Notes: generated from the letters alone by a model not told the origin. Positions 6,979-16,697 are shown, counted from the stretch's first letter. The stretch: DNA of 64,000 nt from an uncultured Psychroserpens sp. (GCF_947492715.1 NZ_CANLNS010000002.1:372001-436000); one strand, 5' to 3'. Translations and numbers: made by a program.

Positions 6979-9438
6979 TTAATCTTTTCCTTGTTTCAAG
7001 CCAAACCACAATCCACCAATCAACAAGAGTACAAACACAATGGAACTTCCTAAAGAAATCATGCTTCCTGTCTGTACCACATCTGGCTCAAAACTAAATA
7101 CAATCTCATGTGCTCCAGCTGGCACTTCAAGTCCGCGTAATACATAATCTACACGCTGAATACTTTTCTCTTTACCATCAATTGTAGCTTTCCATCCATT
7201 ACCATAGAATATTTCAGAAAACACAGCAAAGCCATCGTTTGTGTTGGTCGACTTATATTTTAAATAATTAGGTTTATATTCTGTTAACGTTATTCCTGCT
7301 AAAGAATCTACGCTATATGTCGATGGTAAGTTCAAAGGGCGTTTGGTAATAATCCCATTACCAGGGTTTGGACCTTCGTAAATAGCCTCTTCTAACGTAT
7401 TCAAGTTTTCTAGAGCCATTATAGCATCATTTGCAGATGGCACCAATGTTAGTTTAGAAACAAACCAGGCATTACCATTGGCATCCTCATTCACAAAAGG
7501 AAATATCTGTCCTTCCTCTTCTGCTATAATATATTTGGTATTTAGCATATTGAGAACATTCATATTATTTCGTGCAATATGAAAATCGAACAATTCATCA
7601 AAGCGCTTTAATTTAGCGGCATGATAACCGCTTAATGAGTTATGAAAATAAGCAGCTCTAGCAGGCATTCCTTGTCCTGCCGAAGACACGTCGATGACTC
7701 TAAAGTGACCATCGTCTTTCATAATTTCTTTATCTGCAGCATTCGCTTGATATGGTTTGTTTACCTTAACTGCCGATACGAAGTTTTCGGTATTTACATA
7801 ACGACGGTCTACACCAACAAGATCAAATAAAATCAGAGCTGCAAAGATGACAACGACTAATGTTTCTGACAACTTCTTTTTCAAAAACATGAAAATTGTC
7901 CCTGCCGACAATACTACTAAAATTAGCGTTCGTAAGGCATCTTGCGTAAAAAAGGATCTTCTATCGTCTCGTAGAGCATCAATATATCCTTGTCCATAAT
8001 CGCCATATAATTGTCTGTAATAGCCGTCATTTACACCTACAAAGTCAAAACTTCCTTTAAACAGTAAAAATAGTACAGCCAAACCAGCTGCAATACCAGC
8101 AGAAATCTTTAAAGCGGTGAGTTTACGCCCATCTTTATCAAAATCATTAAATAGCCTTACCAATCCAAAAATAGCCAACACAGGAATACAGAGTTCTAAA
8201 ATAACCTGAATAGAACTCACAGCCCTAAACTTATCATATAATGGTACGTAATCAATAAAGAAATCGGTTAAAAACGATAAATTCTTCCCATAAGATAGCA
8301 GTAATGATAACAGTGTTCCTCCTACGAGCCACCATTTTAGTCGACCTCGAACTAAAAACAAGGCAAACACAAACAGAAAAATAACAACGGCTCCAACATA
8401 AGCAGGTGCTTCTACAATGGGCTGATCTCCCCAATAGGTTGGCGCTCTTTCAGCCTCTTGTCGTGCCTGCGCAGGTGTTGCGCCTAAATTTCTAAAAAAG
8501 GTATAGATTTCAGAATCTTTACCTACATCTTCATTATTTCCTCCGCCAAAAAGCCTTGGAATATAGAGGTTAAACGTTTCCATTTTCCCATAGCTATATT
8601 CGGTAATATAATCTTTGCTCAAACCTGAAGTGACCACCTTTGGTGAACCATCTGGGTTAATACTAAGTTCACTCTTACCACGTGTACTCTCTTTAACATA
8701 CTCTTGGGTTGCAAGAATATTAGTAGCATTCAACCCTATAGCTAATATTAAAGCCACAACCATAAGTCCTACCGACTTAAAAAAGTGCTGAAGCATTTTC
8801 TTTCTATAGGCGTCAATTAAATAGGAAGCACCTAAAACAAGAACCAAAAGCATTAAGTAATATGTCATCTGGAAATGGTTAGCTCCTATTTCTAAAGCCA
8901 ACGCAATTGCTGTGAGTAAAAAGCCTAAAATGTATTTCTGCCTAAAAGTGAGAACGATTCCTGCTAAAACCATAGGCATATATGCAATGGCATGTGCTTT
9001 ACTATTATGCCCTACACCTAAAATAATTATGAGGTATGTGGAAAATCCAAAGGCGAGTGCGCCTAAAGCTGCCAATTTAAAGTCAACCTTTAGTGCTAAT
9101 AACAATATGTAAAACCCTAAAAAATAGATAAATAAGTAATCTGCTGGACGAGGCAAAAAGCGCAAAACAGAATCTAATTTTTTAACATAATTGTGCGGAT
9201 ATCGTGCACCTAATTGATAGGTTGGCATACCTCCAAAAGCACTGTTGGTCCAATACGTTTCTTCACCAGTTGATGCCTTAAATTCTTTTTGTTGCTGTGC
9301 CATACCAATATAATGCATGATATCGCTCTGCTTAATTTGCTTGCCTTGTAATACAGGGCTAAAATATAATAACGAAACAACCACAAACCCAATAAGAACT
9401 GAAAGGTGTGGTAAGAATTTTTTAAATGAAAACTGCAT
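6979..9438 (-). CDS. YfhO family GT-C-like membrane protein
   Basis: About 819 residues, multi-pass for most of its length, with a first helix near residues 10-30 and a loop containing QSDIMHYIGMAQQQ and TYWTNSAFGGMPTYQ, the DxD/E-type and catalytic-loop region of YfhO proteins. The last 200 residues form an exported beta-rich domain followed by a terminal helix. YfhO of Firmicutes is needed to attach sugars to lipoteichoic acid using a lipid-linked donor; in Bacteroidetes the acceptor is unknown. I set the start at ATG 9438, because the in-frame TTG at 9456 adds only six residues. It lies between the DUF4834 gene and the GT4 gene on the same strand. Confidence 0.85.
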   Translation of the reverse strand: MQFSFKKFLPHLSVLIGFVVVSLLYFSPVLQGKQIKQSDIMHYIGMAQQQKEFKASTGEETYWTNSAFGGMPTYQLGARYPHNYVKKLDSVLRFLPRPADYLFIYFLGFYILLLALKVDFKLAALGALAFGFSTYLIIILGVGHNSKAHAIAYMPMVLAGIVLTFRQKYILGFLLTAIALALEIGANHFQMTYYLMLLVLVLGASYLIDAYRKKMLQHFFKSVGLMVVALILAIGLNATNILATQEYVKESTRGKSELSINPDGSPKVVTSGLSKDYITEYSYGKMETFNLYIPRLFGGGNNEDVGKDSEIYTFFRNLGATPAQARQEAERAPTYWGDQPIVEAPAYVGAVVIFLFVFALFLVRGRLKWWLVGGTLLSLLLSYGKNLSFLTDFFIDYVPLYDKFRAVSSIQVILELCIPVLAIFGLVRLFNDFDKDGRKLTALKISAGIAAGLAVLFLLFKGSFDFVGVNDGYYRQLYGDYGQGYIDALRDDRRSFFTQDALRTLILVVLSAGTIFMFLKKKLSETLVVVIFAALILFDLVGVDRRYVNTENFVSAVKVNKPYQANAADKEIMKDDGHFRVIDVSSAGQGMPARAAYFHNSLSGYHAAKLKRFDELFDFHIARNNMNVLNMLNTKYIIAEEEGQIFPFVNEDANGNAWFVSKLTLVPSANDAIMALENLNTLEEAIYEGPNPGNGIITKRPLNLPSTYSVDSLAGITLTEYKPNYLKYKSTNTNDGFAVFSEIFYGNGWKATIDGKEKSIQRVDYVLRGLEVPAGAHEIVFSFEPDVVQTGSMISLGSSIVFVLLLIGGLWFGLKQGKD

Positions 9439-9468
9439 AGAATAATTGACTTTCAATAGACTCGAAAA

Positions 9469-9753
9469 TTAGTCAATTTCTTCGTAATCTATGTACTCTC
9501 CTACTTTTTTATTTGAAGATGAATTAGCATTAGGTATTTTATCTATAACTGTTTCGCCTTCTTTATGCTGTTGTCCTTGCTGGTGTCTTTGTTGTTGCTG
9601 AAATTGACCTTCAAATTTCTGTTGCATCTTTTTAGACATATAACGCACTAGATAAGGCGCAAACAAGCGCGAAAGGATTTTTAATCCATAATACACCAAA
9701 AGTATAATAAGAATGGTTCTGATAAAACCATATAATGATGCTTCTTGTAACAT
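9469..9753 (-). CDS. DUF4834 family membrane protein
   Basis: Small protein of about 94 residues with one membrane helix (LYGFIRTILIILLVYYGLKIL) and a polar, Gln-rich then acidic cytosolic tail ending YIDYEEID. This matches the Bacteroidetes DUF4834 family, of unknown function. ATG at 9753 is chosen over an in-frame TTG at 9771 because a -7 element lies at 9769-9776. It is the first gene of the operon that continues with YfhO, a glycosyltransferase and a flippase. Confidence 0.75.
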   Translation of the reverse strand: MLQEASLYGFIRTILIILLVYYGLKILSRLFAPYLVRYMSKKMQQKFEGQFQQQQRHQQGQQHKEGETVIDKIPNANSSSNKKVGEYIDYEEID

Positions 9754-9768
9754 TAAATTAAATTTATT

Positions 9769-9776
9769 CAAAAATA
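9769..9776 (-). promoter_or_regulatory. Bacteroidetes -7 element for the glycan operon
   Basis: CAAAAATA on the plus strand reads TATTTTTG on the minus strand, matching TAnnTTTG. It lies 16 bases upstream of the ATG at 9753. No clear TTG -33 box is visible. Confidence 0.4.
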
Positions 9777-9830
9777 CAATTATCTGTACTTAAAAACAGT
9801 TATAAATACTTAAAAAAAATATAAAATCTC

Positions 9831-9838
9831 TATATTTG
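9831..9838 (+). promoter_or_regulatory. Bacteroidetes -7 element
   Basis: TATATTTG matches TAnnTTTG and lies 18 bases before the ATG at 9856. It is divergent from the glycan operon promoter at 9769-9776. Confidence 0.5.
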
Positions 9839-9855
9839 ACTTAAATCGATAACCT

Positions 9856-10833
9856 ATGAACCTTACTAAAAAAGCCCTTTTGTTTACGGCTTTGTTAATC
9901 ACCCAGTTAACATTCTCGCAATATACAGAAGTAATTAATTCTAATAGACCAGGTGTTTCTCGAAGTGCATTTTCTGTAGGAACCAATGTCGCCCAAATTG
10001 AAGTTGGCCCTTACATTATAAAAGAAGAGCATACACCTTTAAAATATGAAGTTTCTGGATTTGGAGCCGACTTTGCAGTGCGTTATGGTTTACTTTTCGA
10101 GCAACTAGAAATTAACTTAGAAGGAACGTATCAAAACGATACTTTTAAAGATAATCGATCTACAATCTCTACGGAAAACAAACGTTCAAACTTTAAGAAT
10201 TTAACTATTGGAGCTAAATATTTAGTATATGATCCTTATAAAAACGCTGAAGAAGATAAGCCTAATTTATATAGCTATCATGCCAATCGTTCGTTTAAAT
10301 GGAAATCGCTAATTCCTGCTGTTGCGGTCTATGCAGGAGCCAATTTTGACACAAAGAACAATCCATATACAGCACCAGGTATAGAAGGTTTTAGTCCGAA
10401 AATCATGGTAGCCACCCAAAATAATTTTTCTGGAGGCTGGGTTTTGGTTCTAAATCTGATTAAAGACCGCATTGGAACCGATTATTCTGATTTTCAGTAT
10501 ATTATTACCCTAACGCATTCTTTCAATCCGCAATGGGTTATTTTTGGTGAAGCTCAAGGAATACAAAGTGATTTTTATGCTGATAATTTATTCCGTTTTG
10601 GTGGTGCTTATTTATGGAGTAAGGATTTTCAACTAGATACAGCCTTAACATTTAACACTAAAGATACACCATCTGTTTTTGGTGTTAATTTTGGAATGTC
10701 GTATCGTTTTGATTTTCACAAAGACAAAGAAACAGATAATAGCACGTCAAGAAGTGATGCCGACAATAGAAAACCTAAAAAGAAAAAAGGTAAAAAGAAA
10801 AGAAGTGATGATTTTGACGATGGAAATCTTTAA
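9856..10833 (+). CDS. Outer-membrane 'transporter' of the phenol meta-pathway type
   Basis: Protein of 325 residues with a signal peptide (MNLTKKALLFTALLITQLTFSQ). The mature part is a run of alternating amphipathic strands (IEVGPYIIK, FAVRYGLLFEQLEINLEGTY, LTIGAKYLVYDP, FGVNFGMSYRFDFHKD) consistent with an outer-membrane beta-barrel of the MetA-pathway-of-phenol-degradation family, usually annotated simply as transporter in Flavobacteria. The C-terminus is Lys-rich and probably periplasmic. Twelve bases separate it from the GNAT-like gene downstream, so the two are likely co-transcribed. Substrate unknown. Confidence 0.7.
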   Translation: MNLTKKALLFTALLITQLTFSQYTEVINSNRPGVSRSAFSVGTNVAQIEVGPYIIKEEHTPLKYEVSGFGADFAVRYGLLFEQLEINLEGTYQNDTFKDNRSTISTENKRSNFKNLTIGAKYLVYDPYKNAEEDKPNLYSYHANRSFKWKSLIPAVAVYAGANFDTKNNPYTAPGIEGFSPKIMVATQNNFSGGWVLVLNLIKDRIGTDYSDFQYIITLTHSFNPQWVIFGEAQGIQSDFYADNLFRFGGAYLWSKDFQLDTALTFNTKDTPSVFGVNFGMSYRFDFHKDKETDNSTSRSDADNRKPKKKKGKKKRSDDFDDGNL

Positions 10834-10845
10834 GCCTATCCCTCT

Positions 10846-11967
10846 ATGATTACAGTTAAAGAAATTCATTCTAAAAAGGACATAAAGGCATTTGTCAAGT
10901 TTCCTTTTAAACTTAATAAAGGATCTTCTTCGTGGGTACCTCCAATCATAAAAGAAGAAATAAAAACCTTTGACAAGACCATTAACCCAGTATTTAAAGA
11001 TGCCGAGGCTCGGTTCTTTTTGGCTTATAAAGACAATGAAATTGTTGGTCGTATTGCAGCAATTATTAATTGGCTGGAGGTAAATGGGAAAAATGAAAAG
11101 AAAATGCGCTTTGGCTGGTTTGATGTTGTCGATGATATCAACGTTACTAGGGCTCTATTAGAAAAAATTCATGAAATTGGAAAGTCACATAGTTTAGATT
11201 ATGTAGAAGGGCCTGTTGGATTTTCAAATTTAGACAAAGTTGGTGTTCTTACTGAAGGATTTGATCAAATTGGTAGTATGATTACATGGCATAACCTACC
11301 TTATTACGCCTCTCATTTTGAGCAATTAGGCTATGATGTAGCGAAACGTTACTCTGAGAATGTCATGGAATTTAAGAATATTCTACCCGAATTCTTCTCT
11401 AGAGTTCAAACGCTTATAAAAAAGCGCTATGAACTTAAGGCTTTAAATTTTACGGAGAACAAAGACATCATGCCTTACACTGATGAAATGTTTGAAGTCT
11501 TTACAAAATCTCATGCTGTCTTATCGTCTTTTGTAGAAATTAATGATGATCAACGTGAATATTTTAAAAAGAAATTTATTGGATTCCTCAACCCTGAATA
11601 TGTAAAATTTGTGCTAGACAAAGAAGGCAAACTTATAGGGTTTGGAATTGTAACGCCTTCGTATGCTAAGGCATTACAAAAAATGAAAGGCAAGTTATTT
11701 CCGTTTGGAATTCGCCATTTATTACATGCAAAAAGGCACGCAAAAACAGTTACCTTTTATTTGATTGGCGTGCTACCCGAATATCAAAACAAAGGAGTAA
11801 CCGCGATTTTGTTTCATGAATTTCATAAAACATTTTCTGAAAAAGGAATACAGCTATGTATTAGAGGGCCAGAACTAGACGATAATGAAGCCATTCATAA
11901 ATTGTGGAAAAACTTTAAGCCTATTACAAATAAAAGACGTTGTACGTTTAAAAAAGATATTGCATAA
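10846..11967 (+). CDS. GNAT-fold protein of the YghO type
   Basis: Protein of 373 residues. The N-terminal half starts ITVKEIHSKKDIKAFVKFPF and includes WVPP, a signature of a conserved family in Bacteroidetes and Proteobacteria. The C-terminal half carries a GNAT-like acyl-CoA-binding turn (YLIGVLPEYQNKGVTAILFHEF). Members are often mislabelled GTP cyclohydrolase; nothing here supports that activity. Acyl transfer to an unknown acceptor is the likely chemistry. It lies 12 bp after the outer-membrane transporter gene and ends at a strong terminator. Confidence 0.7.
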   Translation: MITVKEIHSKKDIKAFVKFPFKLNKGSSSWVPPIIKEEIKTFDKTINPVFKDAEARFFLAYKDNEIVGRIAAIINWLEVNGKNEKKMRFGWFDVVDDINVTRALLEKIHEIGKSHSLDYVEGPVGFSNLDKVGVLTEGFDQIGSMITWHNLPYYASHFEQLGYDVAKRYSENVMEFKNILPEFFSRVQTLIKKRYELKALNFTENKDIMPYTDEMFEVFTKSHAVLSSFVEINDDQREYFKKKFIGFLNPEYVKFVLDKEGKLIGFGIVTPSYAKALQKMKGKLFPFGIRHLLHAKRHAKTVTFYLIGVLPEYQNKGVTAILFHEFHKTFSEKGIQLCIRGPELDDNEAIHKLWKNFKPITNKRRCTFKKDIA

Positions 11968-11968
11968 A

Positions 11969-12005
11969 AAAAATCCGATTCAAAAAATGAATCGGATTTT
12001 TTTTA
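11969..12005. terminator. Bidirectional intrinsic terminator
   Basis: AAATCCGATTCA (11971-11982) pairs perfectly with TGAATCGGATTT (11988-11999) over a 5-base loop, with A-tract and T-tract on either side, between convergent genes. Confidence 0.85.
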
Positions 12006-12017
12006 AATATTATTTCA

Positions 12018-13277
12018 CTACTCACCCATCGCAGCCATAACTGCAGCAGATAAACGTTTATATGTGCCATTTTCTAAACGGTCTCTAATTGCGTCAAAAG
12101 CATCAAGGGTTTCTTCAACATCCTTTAAGGTATGCGTTGCAGTTGGTATCATTCTCAATAAAATCAATCCTTTTGGAATCACAGGATACACAACTATAGA
12201 ACAAAAGATTCCATAATTTTCACGTAAATCACGCACTAAAGCCATCGCTTCTGGAATACTTCCTTTCAAATATACTGGAGTCACACAACTTTGAGTCGTA
12301 CCAATATCAAATCCGCGTTCTTTTAAGCCAGATTGTAACGCATTAACAATGGTCCAAAGGTTTTGTTTAAGCTCTGGCATTGTTCTAAGCATATCCAAAC
12401 GTTTTAAAGCTCCAACAACCAATTGCATTTGCAATGATTTCGCGAACATTTGAGAACGTAAGTTATATTTTAAATAATCAATAATCTCTTGATCGGCAGC
12501 AATAAAAGCACCAGTACTAGCCATAGATTTGGCGAACGTAGCAAAATACACATCAATATCGTCCTGTACACCTTGCTCTTCTCCTGCTCCTGCTCCTGTT
12601 TTTCCTAATGTTCCAAAACCATGAGCATCATCAACAAACAATCTAAAATTAAATTTCTTCTTAAGCGCCACAATTTCCTTTAAACGTCCTTGTTCTCCAC
12701 GCATTCCAAAAACACCTTCAGAAATAACCAAGATACCTCCTCCGGTTTGCTCTGCCATTTTAGTAGCACGTTCTAAGTTCTTTTCTAAACTTTCAACATC
12801 ATTATGCTTATAAGTAAAGCGTTTTCCCATATGAAGACGCACGCCATCAATAATACAAGCATGTGCATCTACGTCATAAACAATAATATCATCTTTAGAA
12901 ACCAAAGCATCAACAGTAGACACCATTCCTTGGTAACCAAAATTCAATAAATATGCTGCTTCTTTACTTACAAATTCAGCAAGTTCATTTTGCAATTTTT
13001 CGTGTAAATCTGTATGACCAGACATCATTCGTGCACCCATAGGGTAAGCTGAGCCATATTGAGCTGCTGCTTCTGCATCTACTTTGCGTACTTCAGGATG
13101 GTTAGCTAAACCAAGATAATCATTGATACTCCAAGTGATCACTTCTTTCCCTTGAAACTTCATTCTATTCGAAATTTGTCCTTCTAGCTTTGGAAACACA
13201 AAATATCCTTCAGCCTGAGAAGCCCATTTCCCTAATGGTCCTTTATCTTTGTAAATCTTCTCAAATAAATCCTTCAT
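12018..13277 (-). CDS. Alpha-oxoamine synthase (serine palmitoyltransferase / cysteate acyltransferase type)
   Basis: PLP-dependent enzyme of 419 residues in the alpha-oxoamine synthase family, which condenses an amino acid with an acyl-CoA and releases CO2. Visible motifs are the substrate-side VDDAHGFGTLG (PLP-binding Asp and stacking His), and the Schiff-base Lys in FATFAKSMASTGAF. Length and the N-terminal segment fit bacterial serine palmitoyltransferases rather than KBL or BioF. The gene is 156 bp downstream of a cysteine-synthase-family gene on the same strand; that pairing matches the CapA/CapB pair of capnine (sulfonolipid) synthesis, in which cysteate and a branched acyl-CoA give 3-ketocapnine. 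Serine palmitoyltransferase is the alternative. The family is certain; the substrate is inferred. Confidence 0.85.
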   Translation of the reverse strand: MKDLFEKIYKDKGPLGKWASQAEGYFVFPKLEGQISNRMKFQGKEVITWSINDYLGLANHPEVRKVDAEAAAQYGSAYPMGARMMSGHTDLHEKLQNELAEFVSKEAAYLLNFGYQGMVSTVDALVSKDDIIVYDVDAHACIIDGVRLHMGKRFTYKHNDVESLEKNLERATKMAEQTGGGILVISEGVFGMRGEQGRLKEIVALKKKFNFRLFVDDAHGFGTLGKTGAGAGEEQGVQDDIDVYFATFAKSMASTGAFIAADQEIIDYLKYNLRSQMFAKSLQMQLVVGALKRLDMLRTMPELKQNLWTIVNALQSGLKERGFDIGTTQSCVTPVYLKGSIPEAMALVRDLRENYGIFCSIVVYPVIPKGLILLRMIPTATHTLKDVEETLDAFDAIRDRLENGTYKRLSAAVMAAMGE

Positions 13278-13308
13278 TAAAGCGAGTTTTTAGTCTTATT
13301 AGTTGGGA

Positions 13309-13316
13309 CAAAATTA
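13309..13316 (-). promoter_or_regulatory. Bacteroidetes -7 element
   Basis: CAAAATTA on the plus strand reads TAATTTTG on the minus strand (TAnnTTTG), 32 bases upstream of the ATG of the alpha-oxoamine synthase. It implies that this gene can be transcribed separately from the upstream cysteine-synthase-like gene. Confidence 0.45.
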
Positions 13317-13433
13317 GGTAATTATATTATGACAGCATAATATTTTTATGAACCAATGTTTATATCCTCATTAAACATAAAAAACCTACCACGATTAAAC
13401 GTGATAGGAATTTTAGTGATTTCTATTATTATT

Positions 13434-14471
13434 TTATTTTATATACTGAATTTTCTCAGTTACTTCTTTCTGGCTATCAAAGAAACCTTGGTCTTCCATC
13501 CATTTATCACTGTATACCTTACTCATGTAACGCGACCCATGATCTGGAAAAATAACCACCACTTTATCCCCTTCTTTAAAGGTTCCTTCTTCATTAAGTT
13601 GTTTTAGAGCTTGCATCGCTGCTCCACTTGTATACCCTACAAATAAACCTTCTGTTCTTGAAATTTCACGAGCTGTATGAGCACTTTCTTCATCTGTAAC
13701 TTTTACAAACTTATCAATCAAATCAAAGTCTGTTGCAGTAGGAATTAAGTTTTTACCTAAACCTTCTATTCGATAAGGGTAAATCTCTTTATCATCAAAT
13801 TCTCTTGTTTCATGGTATTTTTTTAATACCGAACCATAAGCATCTACACCAATCACTTTTACGTCTGGGTTTTGTTCCTTTAAGAACTTAGAAATACCAG
13901 AAATTGTACCTCCTGTTCCGCTGCAAGCTACTAAATGGGTTATTTGACCTTCAGTTTGCTCCCATATTTCAGGACCAGTAGTATGATAATGTGCATCGAG
14001 GTTTAATGCGTTAAAATACTGATTGATATAAACAGAACCTTTAATTTCATTATGCAAACGTTGTGCTACTTGATAGTACGAACGTGGATCGTCTGCACTA
14101 ACATTTGCTGGGCACACATATACTTGCGCTCCCATTGACTTTAACATGTCAATCTTATCTGCAGATGATTTTGAACTTACCGCCAAAATACACTCGTATC
14201 CCTTAATGATACTAACCATAGCAATACTAAAACCTGTATTACCAGATGTCGTTTCTATAATGGTATCTCCAGGCGTCAAAATACCTTGTCTCTCTGCTTC
14301 TTCTATGATATGAAGTGCAATTCTATCTTTTGACGAATGACCTGGATTAAAGGCTTCAACTTTAGCATAAAAGTCTCCGTCAAAATCTTGGGCCATTTTA
14401 TTTAACTTGATAAGAGGTGTTTTACCTATTAACTGTAAAACATTATCAAACACTTGTATGTCTCTTTTCAT
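13434..14471 (-). CDS. Cysteine synthase / CBS family enzyme, candidate cysteate synthase
   Basis: Fold-type II PLP enzyme of 345 residues. It has the PLP lysine (Lys48) in NPGHSSKDR, the substrate loop TSGNTG (75-80) and the phosphate-binding SGTGGT (184-189). The NPGHSSKDR motif differs from the NPGGSVKDR of ordinary O-acetylserine sulfhydrylases, and the C-terminal half ([10 protein letters not shown]) is closer to CBS-like enzymes. There is no CBS regulatory domain. It lies upstream of an acyl-CoA:amino-acid condensing enzyme, the arrangement of capnine synthesis, where phosphoserine plus sulfite gives cysteate. Ordinary cysteine synthase or cystathionine beta-synthase activity remains possible. 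Confidence 0.8.
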   Translation of the reverse strand: MKRDIQVFDNVLQLIGKTPLIKLNKMAQDFDGDFYAKVEAFNPGHSSKDRIALHIIEEAERQGILTPGDTIIETTSGNTGFSIAMVSIIKGYECILAVSSKSSADKIDMLKSMGAQVYVCPANVSADDPRSYYQVAQRLHNEIKGSVYINQYFNALNLDAHYHTTGPEIWEQTEGQITHLVACSGTGGTISGISKFLKEQNPDVKVIGVDAYGSVLKKYHETREFDDKEIYPYRIEGLGKNLIPTATDFDLIDKFVKVTDEESAHTAREISRTEGLFVGYTSGAAMQALKQLNEEGTFKEGDKVVVIFPDHGSRYMSKVYSDKWMEDQGFFDSQKEVTEKIQYIK

Positions 14472-14522
14472 AAATGCTATTTATCCGTTTCCAATTGAAT
14501 CAATCTAAAACATAAAACCTCG

Positions 14523-14530
14523 CAAAATTA
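14523..14530 (-). promoter_or_regulatory. Bacteroidetes -7 element
   Basis: CAAAATTA on the plus strand reads TAATTTTG on the minus strand, 52 bases upstream of the ATG at 14471. It is the same octamer as the one upstream of the alpha-oxoamine synthase. Confidence 0.45.
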
Positions 14531-14545
14531 AGATTTTTTTTTGAA

Positions 14546-16606
14546 TTAGCTAGTAATTCCCTCTAAGTCTAATAAAAACGCAAATTCTCTGGCATCTTCT
14601 TTTAAGGATTCAAAGCGACCTGAAGCACCGCCATGACCAGCTTCCATGTTCGTGACTAAATATAGTTTGTTGGTATCTTGTTTATAAGTTCTGAGCTTAG
14701 CCGCCCATTTTGCAGGTTCCCAATACTGTACCTGAGAATCATGCAAACCAGCCGTTATCATCAAATTAGGGTAATATTGCCTTTTAATGTTGTCGTATGG
14801 CGAATAACTCTTTATATAATCATAATACATTTTGTCATTAGGGTTTCCCCATTCATCATATTCACCTGTAGTTAATGGTATTGTATCATCTAACATTGTA
14901 GTTACGACATCTACAAATGGTACTGCCGCAATAACCCCGTTATATAAGTTTGGAGCTTCATTAACGATAACCCCCATCAACAAGCCGCCAGCACTTCCTC
15001 CCATGGCATATAAATGCTGAGATGACGTATAGTTTTGTTCTATCAAATATTTTGAACAATCTATGAAATCAGTAAAACTATTTTTCTTTTTTAGAAGTTT
15101 CCCATTTTCATACCATGGCCTTCCAAGGTATTCACCACCTCGAACGTGAGCAATGACATAAATAAATCCACGGTCTAACAAACTCAGTCTAATTGATGAG
15201 AAATAAGGATCAATTGTAGAGCCATAACTTCCATAAGCATATTGTAATACAGGCGCTTTCCCATCTAGTTTTGTGTCTTTTCGCCTCACCAAAGACATTG
15301 GAATTTTGCTCCCATCTTGGGCTGTTGCCCAAATACGCTCTGAAGTATAATTGTCTTTATCAAAATTCGGGTCTAAAACGGCCTGCTCCTTTTTAATCTC
15401 CTTCGTTTTTGTTTTCATATTGAAATCAATTACAGAAGATGGATTTGTCAACGAATTATAACTGTATCTAAGAATTTCAGTATTAAAATCGACATTAGTT
15501 CCAGTATTTGCGGTGTAGGTTTCATTATCAAATGGCAAGTAATAATCCTCTTGATTATCCCAGCGTTTAATTCTAATTTGATTAAGGCCATTAGAGCGTT
15601 CGCTCACTACGAGATAATCCTTAAAAATATCAACATCTTCAAGAAGCACATCATTTCGGTGTCCTATTACTTCAATCCAATGTTCAATTCCTGTCTCGAT
15701 TTCAGGAGTCTTCATTAGTTTAAAATTAACAGCATTGTCGCCATTTGTCAAAATATAAAACTGATTTTCAAAATGTGCGATGCTATATTCTAAACCGCGT
15801 ATACGTTTTTGAAATAGTTTGAATTTCTCATCTGGAGCATCTGCTTTTAACACGTGAAATTCATTAGTTAACGTACTGTAGCAAGCAATAATTATATATT
15901 TTCTAGATTTGGTTTTATAAACAGCCACACCAAAGGCTTCATCTTCCTCTGTAAAAACGAGCGTATCCTTGTCTTCAGGCTCTCCAATTTTATGTTTAAA
16001 AATCTCATTAGAACGCAGTGTTTGTGCATCTTTCTTTGCATAAAATATGGTCGAATTATCATTAGCCCATGTAGAGGATCCTGTTGTATTTTCAATAGCA
16101 TCAGAAAATAACTCGCCAGTAATCAAATTTTTAACCTGAATGGTATATTGACGTCTACCTACTGTATCCATTCCAAAGGTAATCATCGTGTTATCTGGAC
16201 TTACACTTAATCCAACTAGTCTAAAATAGCCATGACCCTCAGCCATGCTATTACAATCAAATAATAATTCTTCATTAGCCTCCAGCGTGTCCTTCTTACG
16301 AGTATATATAGGATAATCTTTACCTTTTTCGTAACGTACTATATACCAATAACCATTGTACTTATAGGGAACAGACGTATCATCTTCCTTAATTCTGGCC
16401 TTCATCTCTTCAAAGAGAGAAGTTTTAAATTCTTTGGTGTGCGATGTCTCCTGTTGGTAAAACTCGTTTTCGGCATTGAGATAATCCAAAACATTATGAT
16501 CTTCCCTTTGATTCAACCAAAAGTAGTCATCTACTCGTTTATCATTATGTTTTTCTAATGTCTTTGGTTGCTTTTTTGCTATGGGCGCTTCGATGGTCGT
16601 CTTCAT
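14546..16606 (-). CDS. ptrB: Oligopeptidase B (S9A prolyl oligopeptidase family)
   Basis: Serine peptidase of about 686 residues. The N-terminal half is a beta-propeller (repeated units such as GMDTVGRRQYTIQVKNL), and the C-terminal alpha/beta-hydrolase has the nucleophile in MGGSAGGLLMG and the His in MEAGHGGASGR. HVRGGEYLGRPWYENGK is characteristic of the family. It cleaves after Arg/Lys in short peptides, in cytosol or periplasm. I place the start at the ATG at 16606 (MKTTIEAPIAKKQPKTLEKH), which gives the family's usual length; the longer open frame upstream runs into the divergent ebfC gene. No signal peptide visible. Confidence 0.9.
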   Translation of the reverse strand: MKTTIEAPIAKKQPKTLEKHNDKRVDDYFWLNQREDHNVLDYLNAENEFYQQETSHTKEFKTSLFEEMKARIKEDDTSVPYKYNGYWYIVRYEKGKDYPIYTRKKDTLEANEELLFDCNSMAEGHGYFRLVGLSVSPDNTMITFGMDTVGRRQYTIQVKNLITGELFSDAIENTTGSSTWANDNSTIFYAKKDAQTLRSNEIFKHKIGEPEDKDTLVFTEEDEAFGVAVYKTKSRKYIIIACYSTLTNEFHVLKADAPDEKFKLFQKRIRGLEYSIAHFENQFYILTNGDNAVNFKLMKTPEIETGIEHWIEVIGHRNDVLLEDVDIFKDYLVVSERSNGLNQIRIKRWDNQEDYYLPFDNETYTANTGTNVDFNTEILRYSYNSLTNPSSVIDFNMKTKTKEIKKEQAVLDPNFDKDNYTSERIWATAQDGSKIPMSLVRRKDTKLDGKAPVLQYAYGSYGSTIDPYFSSIRLSLLDRGFIYVIAHVRGGEYLGRPWYENGKLLKKKNSFTDFIDCSKYLIEQNYTSSQHLYAMGGSAGGLLMGVIVNEAPNLYNGVIAAVPFVDVVTTMLDDTIPLTTGEYDEWGNPNDKMYYDYIKSYSPYDNIKRQYYPNLMITAGLHDSQVQYWEPAKWAAKLRTYKQDTNKLYLVTNMEAGHGGASGRFESLKEDAREFAFLLDLEGITS

Positions 16607-16663
16607 ATAGTATATTAAACAAATATGCTTTGCTTTTTTCTTTTTATAAGTGTGGCAATTTAG

Positions 16664-16671
16664 TAAATTTG
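16664..16671 (+). promoter_or_regulatory. Bacteroidetes -7 element for ebfC
   Basis: TAAATTTG matches TAnnTTTG, 27 bases before the ATG at 16698. Confidence 0.45.
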
Positions 16672-16697
16672 CTTCTATAATTTTAATACTTAGTAAT

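Noticed and set aside
10846-11967. GTP cyclohydrolase label for the GNAT-like protein
   Set aside because: No cyclohydrolase motifs are present; the C-terminal half shows a GNAT acyl-CoA loop.
13356-13607. 83-residue open frame on the plus strand
   Set aside because: Half of it is antisense to the cysteine-synthase-like gene, and the rest covers that operon's intergenic region.
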